A stretch of DNA of 64,000 bases from Lactobacillaceae bacterium AF64-9pH9TA (lineage in GTDB: Bacteria > Bacillota > Bacilli > Lactobacillales > Lactobacillaceae). A program made the position numbers and the translations under genes. The notes under the pieces were generated by a model, which did not search any database, was not told the origin of the DNA, and saw nothing but the letters and a program-made list of their open reading frames with translations. The first letter of the stretch is position 1, and each line of letters opens with the position of its first letter. The stretch covers positions 1-64,000 of the forward strand of contig JAQDCK010000001.1 in NCBI GenBank assembly GCA_027681045.1. Direction: 5' to 3'. Shown here one piece after another: positions 61,595-64,000 of this stretch.

Positions 61595-63709
61595 GTGAGT
61601 TATTTTAGAAAGAATAGCGGAACTGGCAACAGTAGTCAAACCGCAAACACCCCTCTCCGAATGAAGATTCTGGTCGGGGTCATCGTAATTTTGTTCGCGG
61701 CCTTAATTGGCCAATTAGCATACTTGCAGCTCTTCTACGGTTCGCGCTTTTCCGCGGAGGTCAATGCCACCGACGAAAAGACCATGACCAAGTCCGTCCC
61801 CCGGGGGGTCATGTACGACTCCCAGGGCCGGATCCTGGTCGGCAACAAGGCTGAAAATGCGATTACTTACATGCGCAGCCTGTCAGCAAGCTCCAAAGAG
61901 ATGTACAAGGTTGCTAATACCCTTAGTAATTATATAAAAATTACCGACGAAAAGCCGACAAAAAGACAAACTGCCGATTATTACCTGGCTGACGAAAGCC
62001 GGGCCAAGAAGGTACTGGCTGCCTTGCCCAAGTCCCAGAAGAAGTCGAGCCTGTCGACTTCAGAAGTTAATGACAATGAAGTGGCTTATGTTGAAAACAC
62101 CATCAAGCCAAGCTTGACCAGCAAGCAAAAGACGGCGGCCATCTTGTACAACAAGATGTCAGGGGCGACGACCTTGTCGACGATTAACTTGAAGAGCAAC
62201 GGGCTCAGCAATAAGGAAATCGCCCAGGTCGGCGAGCACCTCTCCTCTATGCCGGGGGTCGGGATCGGGACCGACTGGAACCGCTACTACCCGAACGGGT
62301 CTTCAATTAAGAGTATCATCGGGTCAGTTTCCACGACCAAGACTGGTTTGCCGAGTGACAACCTCCAGTACTACCTGGTTAACGGTTATTCGAGAAACGA
62401 CCGGGTCGGGACTTCCTACCTGGAAAAGGAATACGAGGCTCTTTTGAAAGGGACCAAGTCCAGCTACAAGGTCACCAGCAACTCCAGCAAGGAGATCACC
62501 AAGACTAAGCAGGTTTACAAGGGCCAGTCCGGGGCCAGCTTGAAATTGACGATTGACGCCAAGTACCAGGCAGCCGTAACCAAGGCCCTCAAGCAGCAGT
62601 TTAGCTCAGCCTTGAGCGCCGGGGCAGCCAGCCTGTCCAGCGGTGCCTACGCGATAGCCATGAACCCGAATACCGGGGCCATCCTGTCCATGTCCGGGAT
62701 CAGCTATGACCCGTCAACGAAAAAGATTTCTGACAACGCCCTGGGCAATATTAACCAGTCCTTCGTTATGGGGTCTGTTGTCAAGGGGGCCCAGGTGGCC
62801 GGTGGCTTGATCAATAAGGTCATCACCCCAACGAGCAACACCATGCCGGATACGGCCATCTACCTGCCGGGTTCCCCGGTCAAGAAGTCTGTTTACCCGA
62901 TCGGGACCTTCAGCTCCCTGACGGCGGTCAGCGCCCTGGAAGTATCTTCCAACATCTACATGATGCAGCTGACCCTGCGCTGGGTGAAGGCCAGCTATGT
63001 GGCCAAGCAGTATATTCACATGCCGCAGACGGCCTTTGAGACCTTGCGAAACAACTTTGCCATGTTCGGTTTGGGGCAAAAGACCGGGATCGACCTGCCA
63101 GGTGAAAGCTCCGGTATCCAAGGGGCATCAACTGACTCCAACGGGATCATCCTGTCCGGGTCAGTCCTCGACGAATCCTACGGGAACTACGACGCCTACA
63201 CTCCAATTCAGCTGCTTCAGTACGTTTCAACGATTGCCAACGGGGGCTACCGGATGCAGCCATATGTTGTCCAATCCATTGGCCGCACCAGTAGCGACGG
63301 CAAGCACTTCTATGCTTACTATAACAAGAAGCCAACCGTCCAGTTCAAGATCCCTTGGACAGCGGATGAATTAGCCGTCATCAAGCAGGGGTTCTACCAG
63401 GTCGTCCACGGGTCTAATGGCTGGGGGACGGCCCATTCATTGAAGAACGTCAAGCCGTCGATCTCCGCCAAGACCGGTACGGCCCAGACCTTCTACTACA
63501 ATACCAAGACTAGGAAGTCGACCGATACTGAACTGATCAACGAAACCATGGTCGGCTGGGCTTCTTCCAACAACCCGCAGATTGCCTTTGCGATTATTTT
63601 TGCCGGCATCGATCCAGACAAGGAAGGCAGCTACAACAAGAATATGGCCAAGGCGATGGTGACGACTTACGACAAGATGCATAAAGGGAAGTTTTCAAGC
63701 ACAAATTAA
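61595..63709 (+). CDS. pbp2B: Class B penicillin-binding protein (PBP2B type)
   Basis: Monofunctional transpeptidase for septal or peripheral peptidoglycan. About 704 residues from GTG 61595 (GAGG upstream; the in-frame TTG at 61559 overlaps a likely -10 box). One membrane segment (about 27-47), dimerisation domain, then the transpeptidase domain with SVVK (Ser394-Lys397), SSN (EVSSNIYM) and KTGTA (626-630). Insertions rich in Ser/Thr/Lys (about 280-315) resemble those of lactobacillar PBP2B. Followed by rpmG, a common lactobacillar arrangement. Confidence 0.93.
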   Translation: MSYFRKNSGTGNSSQTANTPLRMKILVGVIVILFAALIGQLAYLQLFYGSRFSAEVNATDEKTMTKSVPRGVMYDSQGRILVGNKAENAITYMRSLSASSKEMYKVANTLSNYIKITDEKPTKRQTADYYLADESRAKKVLAALPKSQKKSSLSTSEVNDNEVAYVENTIKPSLTSKQKTAAILYNKMSGATTLSTINLKSNGLSNKEIAQVGEHLSSMPGVGIGTDWNRYYPNGSSIKSIIGSVSTTKTGLPSDNLQYYLVNGYSRNDRVGTSYLEKEYEALLKGTKSSYKVTSNSSKEITKTKQVYKGQSGASLKLTIDAKYQAAVTKALKQQFSSALSAGAASLSSGAYAIAMNPNTGAILSMSGISYDPSTKKISDNALGNINQSFVMGSVVKGAQVAGGLINKVITPTSNTMPDTAIYLPGSPVKKSVYPIGTFSSLTAVSALEVSSNIYMMQLTLRWVKASYVAKQYIHMPQTAFETLRNNFAMFGLGQKTGIDLPGESSGIQGASTDSNGIILSGSVLDESYGNYDAYTPIQLLQYVSTIANGGYRMQPYVVQSIGRTSSDGKHFYAYYNKKPTVQFKIPWTADELAVIKQGFYQVVHGSNGWGTAHSLKNVKPSISAKTGTAQTFYYNTKTRKSTDTELINETMVGWASSNNPQIAFAIIFAGIDPDKEGSYNKNMAKAMVTTYDKMHKGKFSSTN

Positions 63710-63730
63710 AAGTTAATTTGCTGAGAGAAC

Positions 63731-63759
63731 TTGCTCTTTGCCCTTGAAAATGTTATGAT
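63731..63759 (+). promoter_or_regulatory. rpmG promoter
   Basis: TTGCTC (63731-63736), 17-base spacer, TATGAT (63754-63759). Confidence 0.65.
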
Positions 63760-63795
63760 TGTACAGTCAGATATTAATTGTAGGTGGTGAAAATA

Positions 63796-63945
63796 ATGGC
63801 AGACAACATCATTTTAGAATGCACCGAATGTGGCGACAGAAGTTACTTATCTAAGAAGAACAAGCGTAAGCATCCGGAACGTTTGACCTTGAAGAAGTAT
63901 TGCCCAGTTGAAAGACAGGTAACTCTTCACCGCGAGACTAAGTAA
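63796..63945 (+). CDS. rpmG: 50S ribosomal protein L33
   Basis: 49 residues beginning [17 protein letters not shown] and ending TLHRETK. The first zinc knuckle CTEC is intact, but the second is CPVE instead of CPxC, so only three of the four usual cysteines remain. AGGTGG lies upstream of the ATG. Too short to be prominent among longer frames but clearly real from its sequence. Confidence 0.95.
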   Translation: MADNIILECTECGDRSYLSKKNKRKHPERLTLKKYCPVERQVTLHRETK

Positions 63946-63953
63946 TAAAAGAT

Positions 63954-63979
63954 AGCAGGTCGAAAGGCCTGCCTTTTTT
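63954..63979 (+). terminator. rpmG terminator
   Basis: GCAGG / CCTGC stem (extended to AGCAGG..CCTGCC) around TCGAAAGG, followed by six T residues. Confidence 0.7.
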
Positions 63980-64000
63980 ATTTCACAGGTAGAGAGGGCG

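Overview
The window looks like chromosomal DNA of a low-GC-phylum but GC-rich lactic acid bacterium, most probably Lactobacillus delbrueckii. The reasons are the strong G/C bias at third codon positions (CTG, AAG, GAC, GCC), a dedicated tRNA-Leu(CAG), strong AGGAGG ribosome sites, and Lactobacillus-type gene strings (pbp1A-yheA-yhaO-yhaN-yhaM-prsA; ytxH-hit-ecsA-ecsB; dnaB-dnaI-thrS; infC-rpmI-rplT; yqeH-nadD-yqeK-rsfS). Species is inferred from sequence style, not from a search.

Layout. 1-4230: tail of an unknown gene, tRNA-Leu, a D,D-carboxypeptidase (dacA), an NAD(P)HX dehydratase and a large secreted L,D-transpeptidase with Rib-like and Mub-like modules. 4231-13300: an AT-richer surface island holding a sortase-assembled pilus operon (giant tip pilin, major pilin, class C sortase, basal pilin, second sortase), then a decayed LPQTG protein with a frameshift at an A8 run. 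13439-14143: a second, paralogous L,D-transpeptidase, so two wall cross-linking enzymes bracket the pilus locus. 14183-16124: fba behind a consensus promoter and a probable CcpA site, and an RluA-type pseudouridine synthase. 16266-24329: class A PBP, the yheA-yhaO-yhaN-yhaM operon and convergent prsA. 24456-26993: pyrFE and divergent pyrD, with a PyrR-like attenuator ahead of pyrF. 27071-31730: ytxH, hit, ecsAB, trmB, a thioredoxin-like gene and ytpR. 31849-40243: murC, polA-mutM-coaE-nrdR-dnaB-dnaI. 40271-42474: T-box-controlled thrS.

42475-43560 is a small degenerate islet between thrS and infC: two copies of a terminator-like module, a scrap of a DUF234-type ATPase, tandem 15-bp repeats and two unrecognised small genes. 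43567-49485 returns to core translation genes, including infC, which appears to start at AUA behind an L20-type leader. 49668-51966 is a two-component system; then yidC and acyP (minus), a SpoU methyltransferase, an HxlR regulator, T-box-controlled pheST, greA, a YfhO membrane protein, a class B PBP and rpmG.

Functionally the window is dominated by cell-envelope building (dacA, two L,D-transpeptidases, two PBPs, murC, prsA, yidC, yfhO) and translation. The pilus operon is the accessory system of most interest. No CRISPR array, intact insertion sequence or prophage was seen.
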